From NCBI RefSeq assembly GCF_028128765.1, contig NZ_LBJG01000024.1, positions 124,001-188,000 on the forward strand: a stretch of DNA of 64,000 nucleotides, read 5' to 3'. Under the pieces are notes generated by a model. That model did no database searches. It worked only from the letters and a program-made list of their open reading frames with translations, and was not told the DNA's origin. This DNA is from Bradyrhizobium sp. CCBAU 51627 (GTDB lineage Bacteria; Pseudomonadota; Alphaproteobacteria; Rhizobiales; Xanthobacteraceae). This document shows, piece by piece, positions 1 to 6,967 of this stretch (the first letter of the stretch is position 1; every line of letters begins with the position of its first letter). The translations under genes and the position numbers were made by a program.

Positions 1-929
1 TCGTCGATCTCTTCCTCGACGACCTCGAGCTGCCGGATCTCGCCAAGCGCAAGATCGCGCAGACTGAGAGCGAGGGCATCCAGCGCGCCGGCTACACCAC
101 GTCGGGCTCGCCCGCCAACATCTCGGTGAGCCGCACGGTGAAGCTCGCGCTGGCGCGCCGCATCGCGCTCAAGCGTCCCCGCAAGGAGGAGATCGAGGAG
201 CTGGAAGCGGCGATTGCCGCTTGCACCGACGAGGATGAACGGGCAGAGCTGGTCGCCGAGCTTGAAAGGCTGAAGGCCAAGTCCAAGCGCATTCCCTTCA
301 TCGATCCGCTCGACATCCGCTACCGCCGCTTCGAGATGGTGCCGAAGCCCGTCGCGCAGGCCGTAATGTTCTGCCTGATGGACGTCTCCGGCTCGATGTC
401 CGAGCACATGAAGGACCTCGCCAAGCGTTTCTACATGCTGCTCTACGTGTTCCTGAAGCGCCGCTACAAGCATGTCGAGATCGTCTTCATCCGCCACACC
501 GATCGCGCCGAGGAGGTCGATGAGCAGACCTTCTTCTACGGTCCGGCCTCCGGCGGCACGCTGGTCTCCAGCGCGCTGCAGGCGATGCACGAGATCGTGC
601 GCGAGCGCTTCAATCCGTCGGACTGGAATATCTACGCCGCGCAAGCGTCCGACGGCGACAATTCCTATTCCGACGGCGAACTCACCGGCCTCCTGCTGAC
701 CGAGAAGATCCTGCCGGTCTGCCAGTTCTTCGCCTATCTCGAGGTCGGTGAGTCAGGCGGCAGCGCCTTCGATCTGTCCGATTCCTCGCTATGGACCCTC
801 TACGAGCGCTTGCGCAACGGCGGCGCACCGCTCTCGATGCGCAAGGTCTCCGAGCGCAGCGAGATCTTCCCGGTGTTCCATGACCTGTTCCAGCGCCGCG
901 AAACTGCTCAGGAGAAAGCCGCTCCATGA
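1..929 (+). CDS. YeaH/YhbH family protein (DUF444), 5'-truncated by window edge
   Basis: The reading frame is already open at base 3, so the start codon lies upstream of the window. The visible part is about 308 codons. It contains a basic N-terminal region and a von Willebrand A-like domain with the metal-binding motif MDVSGSMS (bases 379-402). This fits the DUF444/YeaH family, usually about 420 aa. YeaH homologues are typically encoded between the serine kinase gene prkA and spoVR and belong to a stationary-phase or nitrogen-stress group whose biochemical role is unclear. Here the TGA stop overlaps the ATG of the spoVR-family gene by four bases, so the two are probably translationally coupled. 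prkA would be expected just upstream but is outside the window. Confidence 0.9.
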   Translation, partial: VDLFLDDLELPDLAKRKIAQTESEGIQRAGYTTSGSPANISVSRTVKLALARRIALKRPRKEEIEELEAAIAACTDEDERAELVAELERLKAKSKRIPFIDPLDIRYRRFEMVPKPVAQAVMFCLMDVSGSMSEHMKDLAKRFYMLLYVFLKRRYKHVEIVFIRHTDRAEEVDEQTFFYGPASGGTLVSSALQAMHEIVRERFNPSDWNIYAAQASDGDNSYSDGELTGLLLTEKILPVCQFFAYLEVGESGGSAFDLSDSSLWTLYERLRNGGAPLSMRKVSERSEIFPVFHDLFQRRETAQEKAAP

Positions 930-2464
930 CGGAACGTTTGTTCGAAGGCGCGGATTGGGATTTTCGCACCTTGCAGCGCATTACCGATGCCTGCGAGGAG
1001 GTGGCGTTGAAGGATCTCGGGCTCGACGTCTATCCGAACCAGATCGAGGTCATCACCGCCGAGCAGATGCTGGATGCCTACTCGTCGGTCGGCATGCCCC
1101 TGTTCTACAAGCACTGGTCCTTCGGCAAGCATTTCGCGTTTCACGAGGCCTCCTACCGCAAGGGCCTGATGGGGCTTGCCTATGAGATCGTGATCAACTC
1201 CTCGCCCTGCATCTCCTACCTCATGGAGGAGAATACGGCGACGATGCAGACGCTGGTGATCGCGCACGCCGCCTTCGGCCACAACCACTTCTTCAAGAAC
1301 AATTACCTGTTCAAGCAGTGGACCGATGCCGAAGGCATCCTCGACTATCTCGATTTCGCCAAGAACTACGTCATGCAGTGCGAGGAGCGCTACGGCCGCA
1401 TCGAGGTCGAGCGCACGCTCGACGCGGCGCATGCACTGATGTCGCACGGCATCGATCGCTATCCCGGCAAGAAGAAGCTGGACCTGCGCGCGGAAGAGAA
1501 GCGGGCAGGGCGTCGCCGCCAGCACGAGGAGGAAGTCTTCAACGACCTCTGGCGCACCGTGCCGGCGGGCAAGAGCAAGAGCCGTTCGACCCTTAGCATC
1601 GAGCGCCGCCGCAAGCTGCTCGGCCTGCCCCAGGAAAACCTGCTCTATTTCCTGGAGAAGAGCGCGCCGCGGCTGGCGCCCTGGCAGCGCGAGCTCTTGC
1701 GCATCGTCCGCCACATCGCGCAATATTTCTATCCGCAGAGCCAGACCAAGGTGATGAACGAGGGGACGGCGACCTACGTCCACTATCGGATCATGACCAG
1801 GCTGCATCAGCAGGGCCGCATCACCGACGGCAATTTCCTCGAATTCCTGGGGTCGCACACCAATGTGGTGTTCCAGCCCGAATTCGACGACCAGCGCTTT
1901 TCGGGCTTCAATCCATATGCGCTGGGCTTTGCCGTGATGCAGGACATCGAGCGCATCGTCGCCAATCCGGAAGATGAAGATCGCGAGTGGTTCCCTGACA
2001 TCGCCGGCAAGGGCGACGTGATGGGCGTGCTGCGCGATGTCTGGGCCAATTACCGCGACGAGAGCTTCATCGGCCAGTTCCTCAGCCCGAAGCTGATGCG
2101 GCATTTCCGCATGTTCCACCTCCACGACGATCCCGAGGAGCGCGCCGGCATCCGGGTCGACGCCATCCACGACGAGCGCGGCTTCCGCCGCGTCCGCCGC
2201 GAGCTGGCGCGGCAACACGATGTCGGCTTCATCGACGCCAACATCGAGGTGGTCGACGTCGATCTCTCAGGCGATCGTCGGCTGATCCTGCACCATCACG
2301 TGATCAAGGGCTCGCAACTCAACGAGACCGATGCCAAGCGCGTGCTGCAGCATCTCGCCGATCTCTGGACCTACGATGTCGCGCTGATCGAGGTCGATGG
2401 CAACGACAAAGTGCTGCGCGAATACGTCGTCAGCCCGCGTCCGATCCCGGCGGCAGTGGCGTAG
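926..2464 (+). CDS. SpoVR family protein (YcgB-like)
   Basis: A 512 aa cytosolic protein of the usual SpoVR/YcgB length. The N-terminal two thirds is rich in His, Glu and aromatic residues (for example the stretch around FGHNHFFKNNYLF), as in the SpoVR family. The C-terminal part carries the short beta-rich domain typical of YcgB. The family is named for a Bacillus spore cortex gene, but in non-sporulating proteobacteria it accompanies prkA and yeaH in stress or stationary-phase regulons. Its molecular activity is not established. The start ATG at 926 overlaps the preceding stop as ATGA. A strong 16-bp hairpin follows at 2524-2557. Family assignment is firm; function is unknown. Confidence 0.93.
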   Translation: MTERLFEGADWDFRTLQRITDACEEVALKDLGLDVYPNQIEVITAEQMLDAYSSVGMPLFYKHWSFGKHFAFHEASYRKGLMGLAYEIVINSSPCISYLMEENTATMQTLVIAHAAFGHNHFFKNNYLFKQWTDAEGILDYLDFAKNYVMQCEERYGRIEVERTLDAAHALMSHGIDRYPGKKKLDLRAEEKRAGRRRQHEEEVFNDLWRTVPAGKSKSRSTLSIERRRKLLGLPQENLLYFLEKSAPRLAPWQRELLRIVRHIAQYFYPQSQTKVMNEGTATYVHYRIMTRLHQQGRITDGNFLEFLGSHTNVVFQPEFDDQRFSGFNPYALGFAVMQDIERIVANPEDEDREWFPDIAGKGDVMGVLRDVWANYRDESFIGQFLSPKLMRHFRMFHLHDDPEERAGIRVDAIHDERGFRRVRRELARQHDVGFIDANIEVVDVDLSGDRRLILHHHVIKGSQLNETDAKRVLQHLADLWTYDVALIEVDGNDKVLREYVVSPRPIPAAVA

Positions 2465-2523
2465 GGCGGCTACGCGAAGCGCTTGACGATGAGCCCCACC
2501 TAGAACTCCGATGAAGGTGTGTT

Positions 2524-2557
2524 CCCTCCCCCCTTGTGGTCCCACAAGGGGGGAGGG
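2524..2557. terminator. perfect 16-bp hairpin between convergent genes
   Basis: Bases 2524-2539 and 2542-2557 are exact reverse complements (C-rich left arm, G-rich right arm) around a 2-nt centre. It lies between the end of the SpoVR gene (2464) and the end of the convergent DUF1801 gene (2602). No clear T-tract follows on either side, so it may be a bidirectional stem terminator or a REP-like palindrome. Confidence 0.6.
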
Positions 2558-2601
2558 AGCCGAGAGAGTGTTGCTGCTAGCCGAACTCCATCTTCGGCTC
2601 G

Positions 2602-3036
2602 TCAGGCTTTCTTGGCAGGCTTCCTCTTCGCCACATTCAGCTCCACAGCCGCGCGGATCAGCGCCTTCAACGCCTTCTCGTTCATCTTCTCGCCTTCCCT
2701 GATATCGATCGCGCGCCGCACATTGCCCTCGAGGCTGGAATTGAACAGCCCGGCCGGGTCGTCCAGCGCCGCGCCCTTGGCAAATGTCAGCTTCACCACT
2801 TGCTTGTAGGTCTCGCCGGTGCAGATGATGCCGTCGTGCTCCCAAACGGGAACGCCGCGCCACTTCCATTCCTCGATCACCTCAGGTTGGGCCTCCCTGA
2901 TCAGCTCGCGGACGCGCTTCAGCGTCTCGCCGCGCCAGTCGCCGAGCTCCCTGATCCGGCCGTCGATCAGCTTTGAGGGCGACAGCCCGTCCGCATTCTT
3001 TGCGGCGCCCGTCTTTGCAGTCACGGCTTTCTTCAT
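2602..3036 (-). CDS. DUF1801 domain-containing protein
   Basis: A 144 aa cytosolic protein with lysine-rich ends. The core has family-typical features: a WKWRGVPVWEHDGIICTG stretch followed by TYKQVVKLTFAKGA, then a DDPAGLFNSSLEGN segment. DUF1801 (YdhG-like) proteins have a small alpha/beta fold of unknown biochemical role and are often encoded beside ArsR-SRPBCC pairs, as here. The ATG at 3036 was chosen because it overlaps the stop of the upstream small membrane protein gene as ATGA; the longer open frame upstream only shadows that gene. The function cannot be inferred further. Confidence 0.85.
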   Translation of the reverse strand: MKKAVTAKTGAAKNADGLSPSKLIDGRIRELGDWRGETLKRVRELIREAQPEVIEEWKWRGVPVWEHDGIICTGETYKQVVKLTFAKGAALDDPAGLFNSSLEGNVRRAIDIREGEKMNEKALKALIRAAVELNVAKRKPAKKA

Positions 3037-3245
3037 GACCGCGCCTCGCTGCGACGGCCGAGATATGGCAGCGCGAACAGATAGAGGCCGGTCGCGAGCA
3101 GCGGTATCAGCGGCATGAAGGCCATCAGGCCGATCCACATGGCTTGAATCTGCATGGTCAGCGCAACGATGTTGGCGATCACGGCAAGTGTGAAAGCAAT
3201 CGACAGCCAGCGATGGATTTGCCTGATCCACATGTTCGAGCTCAT
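3033..3245 (-). CDS. small two-helix membrane protein, unknown function
   Basis: A 70 aa protein with two hydrophobic segments at about residues 13-32 and 36-58, and a basic C-terminus (LGRRSEARS). It looks like a small integral inner-membrane protein with both ends probably cytoplasmic. Its stop overlaps the start of the DUF1801 gene by four bases (ATGA), and it starts 45 bp after the SRPBCC gene ends, so it sits inside the ArsR operon. I do not recognise the family. The tight coupling argues that it is a real gene. Confidence 0.7.
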   Translation of the reverse strand: MSSNMWIRQIHRWLSIAFTLAVIANIVALTMQIQAMWIGLMAFMPLIPLLATGLYLFALPYLGRRSEARS

Positions 3246-3290
3246 CTGGGTCTCCTGTGAAAATAGTGGGAATGGATATGCCTGGTCGGG

Positions 3291-3722
3291 CTATTCCGTC
3301 CGTGCCAGCAGCTCGTCCAGCTTGGTGAAGAACTGCTTCCAGCCGGCATGCGCGCCGCCATAGGCCTGCTTCTGCGTGGGGCGGAAGCCCGCTTGTTCGA
3401 CGCGCAGATGCGTGCCCGCTCCTTGCGGGGTGAGCGTGAAGGTCACGATGCTCTTGAGGTCAAAGGCCGCATCCTCATGCGTGAAATTCCAGGTGTAGGC
3501 GAGGGTACGCTGCGGCTCGATGGCGAGCACCTCGCAATCCAGCACGCCGCCCCATTCGCCACGTAAGTTGAAGTGATGGCCGACCTCAGGCTTGAAGTCG
3601 TTCTTCATCAGCCATTCCTCGATCAGATGCGGCTGCGTCAGCGCGCGCCACAGCCTGTCAGGCGGATAGGCAAATTCGCGCTCGATGACCACGGAACGCG
3701 TTTCGGTCGCAGCCTCAGTCAT
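3291..3722 (-). CDS. SRPBCC / AHSA1 family protein
   Basis: A 143 aa protein with the START-like SRPBCC fold: an opening strand with VVIEREFAYPPDRLWRALT, a helix with EEWLMKNDFKPEVG, then a run of beta strands, and a closing helix near GWKQFFTKLDELLA. AHSA1-type single-domain proteins have a hydrophobic cavity and probably bind a small ligand; no enzyme activity can be read from the sequence. The ATG at 3722 overlaps the stop of the upstream ArsR gene as ATGA, which fixes this start over the longer open frame. ArsR-SRPBCC pairs are very common, and the regulator probably controls this gene. Confidence 0.88.
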   Translation of the reverse strand: MTEAATETRSVVIEREFAYPPDRLWRALTQPHLIEEWLMKNDFKPEVGHHFNLRGEWGGVLDCEVLAIEPQRTLAYTWNFTHEDAAFDLKSIVTFTLTPQGAGTHLRVEQAGFRPTQKQAYGGAHAGWKQFFTKLDELLARTE

Positions 3723-4042
3723 TGGTCCATCCTCTTCAGGAGATCGTCGAGCGCATCGAGCCGGTTCTGCCAGAAGCCCGCCATCTGGCCGGTCCAGTCG
3801 GTCAGCGGATTGAGCGCGCCGGGTTGCGCGCTGTAGTGCGTCTGGCGTCCTTCGTGGCGGTCGCGCACCAGGCCCGCCTGCTTGAGCGCGCCGAGATGTT
3901 TTGACACCGCCGGCTGGGAAACGCCCGATCGCGCCGTCAGGGCCCCGACCGTCTGCTCGCCCTCGCGGCACAGCCGCTCGAAGATCGACCGCCGCGTCGG
4001 GTCGGCGAGTGTCCTGAACAGAAGGTCGTGCGCCGCGGACAT
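3719..4042 (-). CDS. ArsR family winged-helix transcriptional regulator
   Basis: A 107 aa single-domain regulator. The winged helix spans about residues 5-80, with a recognition region SGVSQPAVSKHLGALKQAGLV. The classical metal-binding ELCVCDL-type cysteine box is absent: the equivalent stretch reads LCREGEQTVGAL. It is therefore probably not a metal sensor; this subtype usually pairs with an SRPBCC protein. It is the first gene of a minus-strand group (regulator, SRPBCC, small membrane protein, DUF1801). Two palindromes just upstream at 4052-4067 and 4078-4093 look like its own operators, suggesting autorepression. The ligand is unknown. Confidence 0.9.
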   Translation of the reverse strand: MSAAHDLLFRTLADPTRRSIFERLCREGEQTVGALTARSGVSQPAVSKHLGALKQAGLVRDRHEGRQTHYSAQPGALNPLTDWTGQMAGFWQNRLDALDDLLKRMDQ

Positions 4043-4051
4043 GCGAAATCC

Positions 4052-4067
4052 ATAACTCGGAAGTTAT
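4052..4067. promoter_or_regulatory. candidate ArsR operator 1
   Basis: The sequence ATAACTCGGAAGTTAT is a perfect 6-4-6 inverted repeat ten bases upstream of the ArsR start codon. It is the same length as the second palindrome at 4078 and shares its ends. The position suits autoregulation by the winged-helix protein, but binding is inferred. Confidence 0.6.
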
Positions 4068-4077
4068 AGATAAATTC

Positions 4078-4093
4078 ATAACCGTGGAGTTAT
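4078..4093. promoter_or_regulatory. candidate ArsR operator 2
   Basis: The sequence ATAACCGTGGAGTTAT has perfect 5-bp arms, extended to 6 bp by flanking C and G (4077-4094). It starts 26 bp from the first palindrome and matches it at 13 of 16 positions. Two copies of one palindrome upstream of an ArsR gene suggest cooperative or double-site repression. Confidence 0.6.
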
Positions 4094-4122
4094 GGGTAAG
4101 TCAAGCGGGATATCCCCTCCGT

Positions 4123-4215
4123 CGTCATTGCTTGCGAGGAGCTCTTGCGACGAAGCAATCCAGACCGCCTCCCCCGGAGGGTTTCTGGATTGCCGGTGCT
4201 AAACTCGCAATGATG
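4123..4215. repeat. palindromic repeat family A, copy 1
   Basis: A long imperfect palindrome whose left arm reads GTCATTGCTTGCGAGGAGCT and whose right arm ends in TCGCAATGATGG. The inner part carries the family core GAAGCAATCCAGA on the left and TCTGGATTGC on the right. This copy is divergent. It is one of five copies in the window, lying between the ArsR operators and the DsrE-like gene. A sixth, single arm sits near 14299. Confidence 0.75.
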
Positions 4216-4241
4216 GAGCACGAGATGGTCTGGCGGCGCTC

Positions 4242-4691
4242 CTACGGCCGCAAATACAGATACCCCTGCGACTGCAACTCGGCCAAACGCACCACGCCGC
4301 CTTTTTCCGCACTCACGAACCCCGGCAGCAGATCCTTCAGCGTGATGTTCTGCGCCTTCATCGTGTTGTCGCAGGCGGCGAGCTCGACTCCATCCTTGGA
4401 GAAGTCGCCGATCCGTTTGCCGACGTCGGGATTGGCCTGCGCCGAATGGAATGCTTTCAGCGCCGGCCCGTGGATCACCAGCGCGAGCGTGACATGGTCG
4501 GGGCCGCCGACGCCGTCGATGTGGTTCTGGATGTTGCCGAGCACGAAATTGACCTTCTCGGCGTCGCTGAGATGATAGACGACCTTGAGCTTGGGCGAAG
4601 GCGCGGCCTCGGTCGCAGCCTTGGCGCGCGAGGCGGCAAAGGCAGCGCCCAGCGTCGAGACGATGCTCCACAAGATGTTCCGGCGGTTCAT
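4242..4691 (-). CDS. DsrE-family-like exported protein
   Basis: A 149 aa protein with an N-terminal export signal (MNRRNILWSIVSTLGAAFA, cleavage likely after ASRAKA). The mature part resembles the DsrE/DsrF-like alpha/beta fold: LKVVYHLSDAEKVNFVLGN, then VTLALVIHGPALKAF, then VELAACDNTMKAQ with a single cysteine where DsrE-type proteins often carry one, and a C-terminal LQSQGYLYLRP. Periplasmic DsrE-like proteins are common in proteobacteria and have been linked loosely to sulfur or redox handling, but no activity is established for this type. It is monocistronic as far as I can see. Confidence 0.8.
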   Translation of the reverse strand: MNRRNILWSIVSTLGAAFAASRAKAATEAAPSPKLKVVYHLSDAEKVNFVLGNIQNHIDGVGGPDHVTLALVIHGPALKAFHSAQANPDVGKRIGDFSKDGVELAACDNTMKAQNITLKDLLPGFVSAEKGGVVRLAELQSQGYLYLRP

Positions 4692-4733
4692 GGCGATCTC
4701 CTTGCGACTAAGCCCGATTTCGCCGGAGACATA

Positions 4734-5354
4734 TCACTTGTGGCGGAGCGCGGCGAGTTCCTTGCGGTCGGTCACGAGGGCGGCGCACTCGCTGTTGTCG
4801 GCCCGGTCGAGGCGGAAAATCGCGTCGTCGCTGCCGGCGACCAGCGATCGCTCGGCCTCGTCATCGGGCTTGTTGTGCAGCCAGACCCTGACGCTATCGA
4901 GCCGCACGATGGCCGACTTGTCGTCCTTCGACAGCGCAATACCGATGCCGCCGCCCTCGCAATCGACGCCGCAGCCGAGCCGCACCTCGTTGCCCTCCTT
5001 GGTGAGCACCGTGTGGTGGCACGAGCCGCTGGAGTCGAAATCGCCGCTGCGGTGGCGATAGCGGAAGCCGAGCCGGAAGGAATTGTGGAACTGCTTGTCC
5101 TCGCCGTCGGTCTCGGCCGAGACCAGCAGCTTCATCGAGGCGACCTTCTGCTTCGGATGCCGCGCCAGATGCTCGGCATCGTAGCGGCGAACGAAGCAGG
5201 CAAAGGCGGTCTTGCCAGGCGTGCCCGCATACATGCGCGCGTTGAAGGTCTCGGCTTCGGTCTTGCTCGCCTCGCGGATGTCGTCGGCCTCCTCGGCCCG
5301 GGCAACGCTGACAAAGGCCACAAGGGCAAGCGGAAGGGTAAGGGCAAGCTTCAT
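4734..5354 (-). CDS. secreted hypothetical protein
   Basis: A 206 aa protein starting with a clear Sec signal peptide, MKLALTLPLALVAFVSVARA, which fixes the start at 5354 rather than an upstream ATG. The mature protein is mixed alpha/beta and has five cysteines, among them the pair in LGCGVDCEGGG, suggesting periplasmic disulfides. A pattern RSGDFDSSGSCHHTV lies mid-protein. I do not recognise a named family. It runs in the same direction as the DsrE-like gene 42 bp downstream and may share a transcript with it. Confidence 0.7.
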   Translation of the reverse strand: MKLALTLPLALVAFVSVARAEEADDIREASKTEAETFNARMYAGTPGKTAFACFVRRYDAEHLARHPKQKVASMKLLVSAETDGEDKQFHNSFRLGFRYRHRSGDFDSSGSCHHTVLTKEGNEVRLGCGVDCEGGGIGIALSKDDKSAIVRLDSVRVWLHNKPDDEAERSLVAGSDDAIFRLDRADNSECAALVTDRKELAALRHK

Positions 5355-5563
5355 GGTCGCATCCGGGTACTCAGCCATTGACGGCCCGTATCGCGCGCGG
5401 CGGGGCCAACTGGCGGTTAGTCGCAGGCCGATCCCCGCGCGTTCAACTGCGAATGCCTCGCACTCCCATGGGCAGCCTCGCGCAAGGTTCCAAGCTTACC
5501 CCCGAGATGGAGGGGCGCGCGGATAGCGCCCAGGTTGTTGCAAATGGCTGGAGGCGATTGAAA

Positions 5564-6148
5564 ATGTCCGAAAGTCAGACCTTGCCCAACCTCGCGATCG
5601 GCTATTCCCGAGCCCGGCTGCTCACGTTATTCGGCGGCAGCCTGCTGCTGACGCTGCTCTGCGCCGCCCTCGTATTCCTTTGGCAGGAGGGAAATGACGT
5701 CACCAAATTCCTGGTCGCCATCTGCTATGTCGGCGCGGTGTTTTTCGGCCTCGCCACCTGCAGGATGCTCTGGCGGCTGGTCACCGCGAAGCAGCCGCTG
5801 GTCTTCATCAGCCGTGTCGGCATTCGCGACACCAGGCTTGCCGGCGAGACCATCGCCTGGAGCGCCGTGCGCAAGATTTTTCCATGGGAGCAGCGCGGAC
5901 AGAAGTTCGTGGTGCTCAAGGTCGATCCCCTCATCGCCCAGCGATTCTCGAGGGGGTTTGCGACGCAGGCCCTGACGCTGTTGAACAAGGCGCTTGGCAC
6001 TGACAGTGTGATCGTCAATGCGGGTGGCCTGACCATGGACACCGGAACATTGCTCGAGACCTGCAAGCAATATTGGGGTGCCGGACGACCGGCGCAGGCG
6101 GAGAACACCGAGCCCCAGCCTGAAGCCAAGCCGGAGCCTGTCAGCTAG
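5564..6148 (+). CDS. STM3941-like membrane protein
   Basis: A 194 aa protein with two transmembrane helices at about residues 19-39 and 46-66, then a soluble beta-rich region. The layout (two N-terminal helices, then VFISRVGIRDTRLAGETIAW and VRKIFPWEQRG) resembles the STM3941 family of inner-membrane proteins with a PH-like cytoplasmic domain; the role is unknown. The ATG at 5564 was chosen because the membrane helix then lies near the N-terminus and GGAGG precedes it by about ten bases. A longer open frame extends back to 5378 but has no family-like content. Confidence 0.7.
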   Translation: MSESQTLPNLAIGYSRARLLTLFGGSLLLTLLCAALVFLWQEGNDVTKFLVAICYVGAVFFGLATCRMLWRLVTAKQPLVFISRVGIRDTRLAGETIAWSAVRKIFPWEQRGQKFVVLKVDPLIAQRFSRGFATQALTLLNKALGTDSVIVNAGGLTMDTGTLLETCKQYWGAGRPAQAENTEPQPEAKPEPVS

Positions 6149-6178
6149 ATTTGGAGTCAATCTTACGCGGACATTGCG

Positions 6179-6841
6179 CTAGTTATCTTCGATTAGGAGC
6201 AGACCGCGTTTTTTGTCGCCGTCGAGGGTGTCCATCGCAGAGAACAGCCGCTCGCGCTGGATCAGCCAAGGCTTGTAACGTTCATTCACGTCAAGGACGA
6301 ACACCAAATCCTCGGCTTCCAAATACCCTCCGATCGGGGAAAAGTGGCCGACGCCGGCGCCAAAAATGTTCTCTCGAGCAAAATTGATAATATAGCGCCG
6401 GCCGGGGTCGTTGGTTCGCTTCATATGCTCGCGGAATTCCTCGCCCGTGAGATTCCGAAGTACGGTGATCCTTCGACCGGCTTTGGCTCGCGCTACGTCT
6501 GCAAGCTCATCAAGTGTAAGTCCCATAAAGCAAATACCTGTCCAACACTTACCCGTTCCTTCGAGTACTTGGTTCTCGGTTGTCGTCCGCTCGCCCAGTG
6601 AGCGCAACGTGTTCGCGACGCTGGCTGGGCCACAGCGCGAGCTATTCGATTGCCACATGATTTCCGTGTTAAACGTAGTCGCGACCGGAAGTCGCCATGC
6701 ACGATCGATCAGTTCTGGTCTGTGAATGACCGAAGACTGGATCGCCTCTGACGGCACACTCGGCCAACTAGCGATGAAATAGGTAGAGCCGCTAAGCAGA
6801 ACGAAGCCGACTACTGCACCGAAACGTCCAATGCGTTTCAT
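6179..6841 (-). CDS. phytochelatin synthase-like cysteine protease, membrane-anchored
   Basis: A 220 aa protein with an N-terminal hydrophobic signal or anchor (residues 8-25), then a papain-like phytochelatin synthase domain. The catalytic triad of that family is visible: Cys70 in SSRCGPASVANTLRSLG, His166 in GVGHFSPIGGY and Asp184 in VFVLDVN. Bacterial homologues such as the cyanobacterial protein mainly hydrolyse glutathione to gamma-Glu-Cys and glycine and make little phytochelatin. The C-terminal domain of plant enzymes is absent, as in other bacterial forms. The export signal suggests periplasmic action on glutathione. It lies downstream of, and on the same strand as, the cyclase-TPR gene, with a 126-bp gap. 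Confidence 0.85.
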   Translation of the reverse strand: MKRIGRFGAVVGFVLLSGSTYFIASWPSVPSEAIQSSVIHRPELIDRAWRLPVATTFNTEIMWQSNSSRCGPASVANTLRSLGERTTTENQVLEGTGKCWTGICFMGLTLDELADVARAKAGRRITVLRNLTGEEFREHMKRTNDPGRRYIINFARENIFGAGVGHFSPIGGYLEAEDLVFVLDVNERYKPWLIQRERLFSAMDTLDGDKKRGLLLIEDN

Positions 6842-6967
6842 GGTAGCGCTCCTTAGAGCCCGGTAGAGGCCACAACGCTATCACACCAAGATGCATCCGC
6901 CAGGAACCTATCTCCAGCACGCAGCGACCAGGAGGATCGGGTCGGTCCTTTGCCAGTTCTTCCCCCT

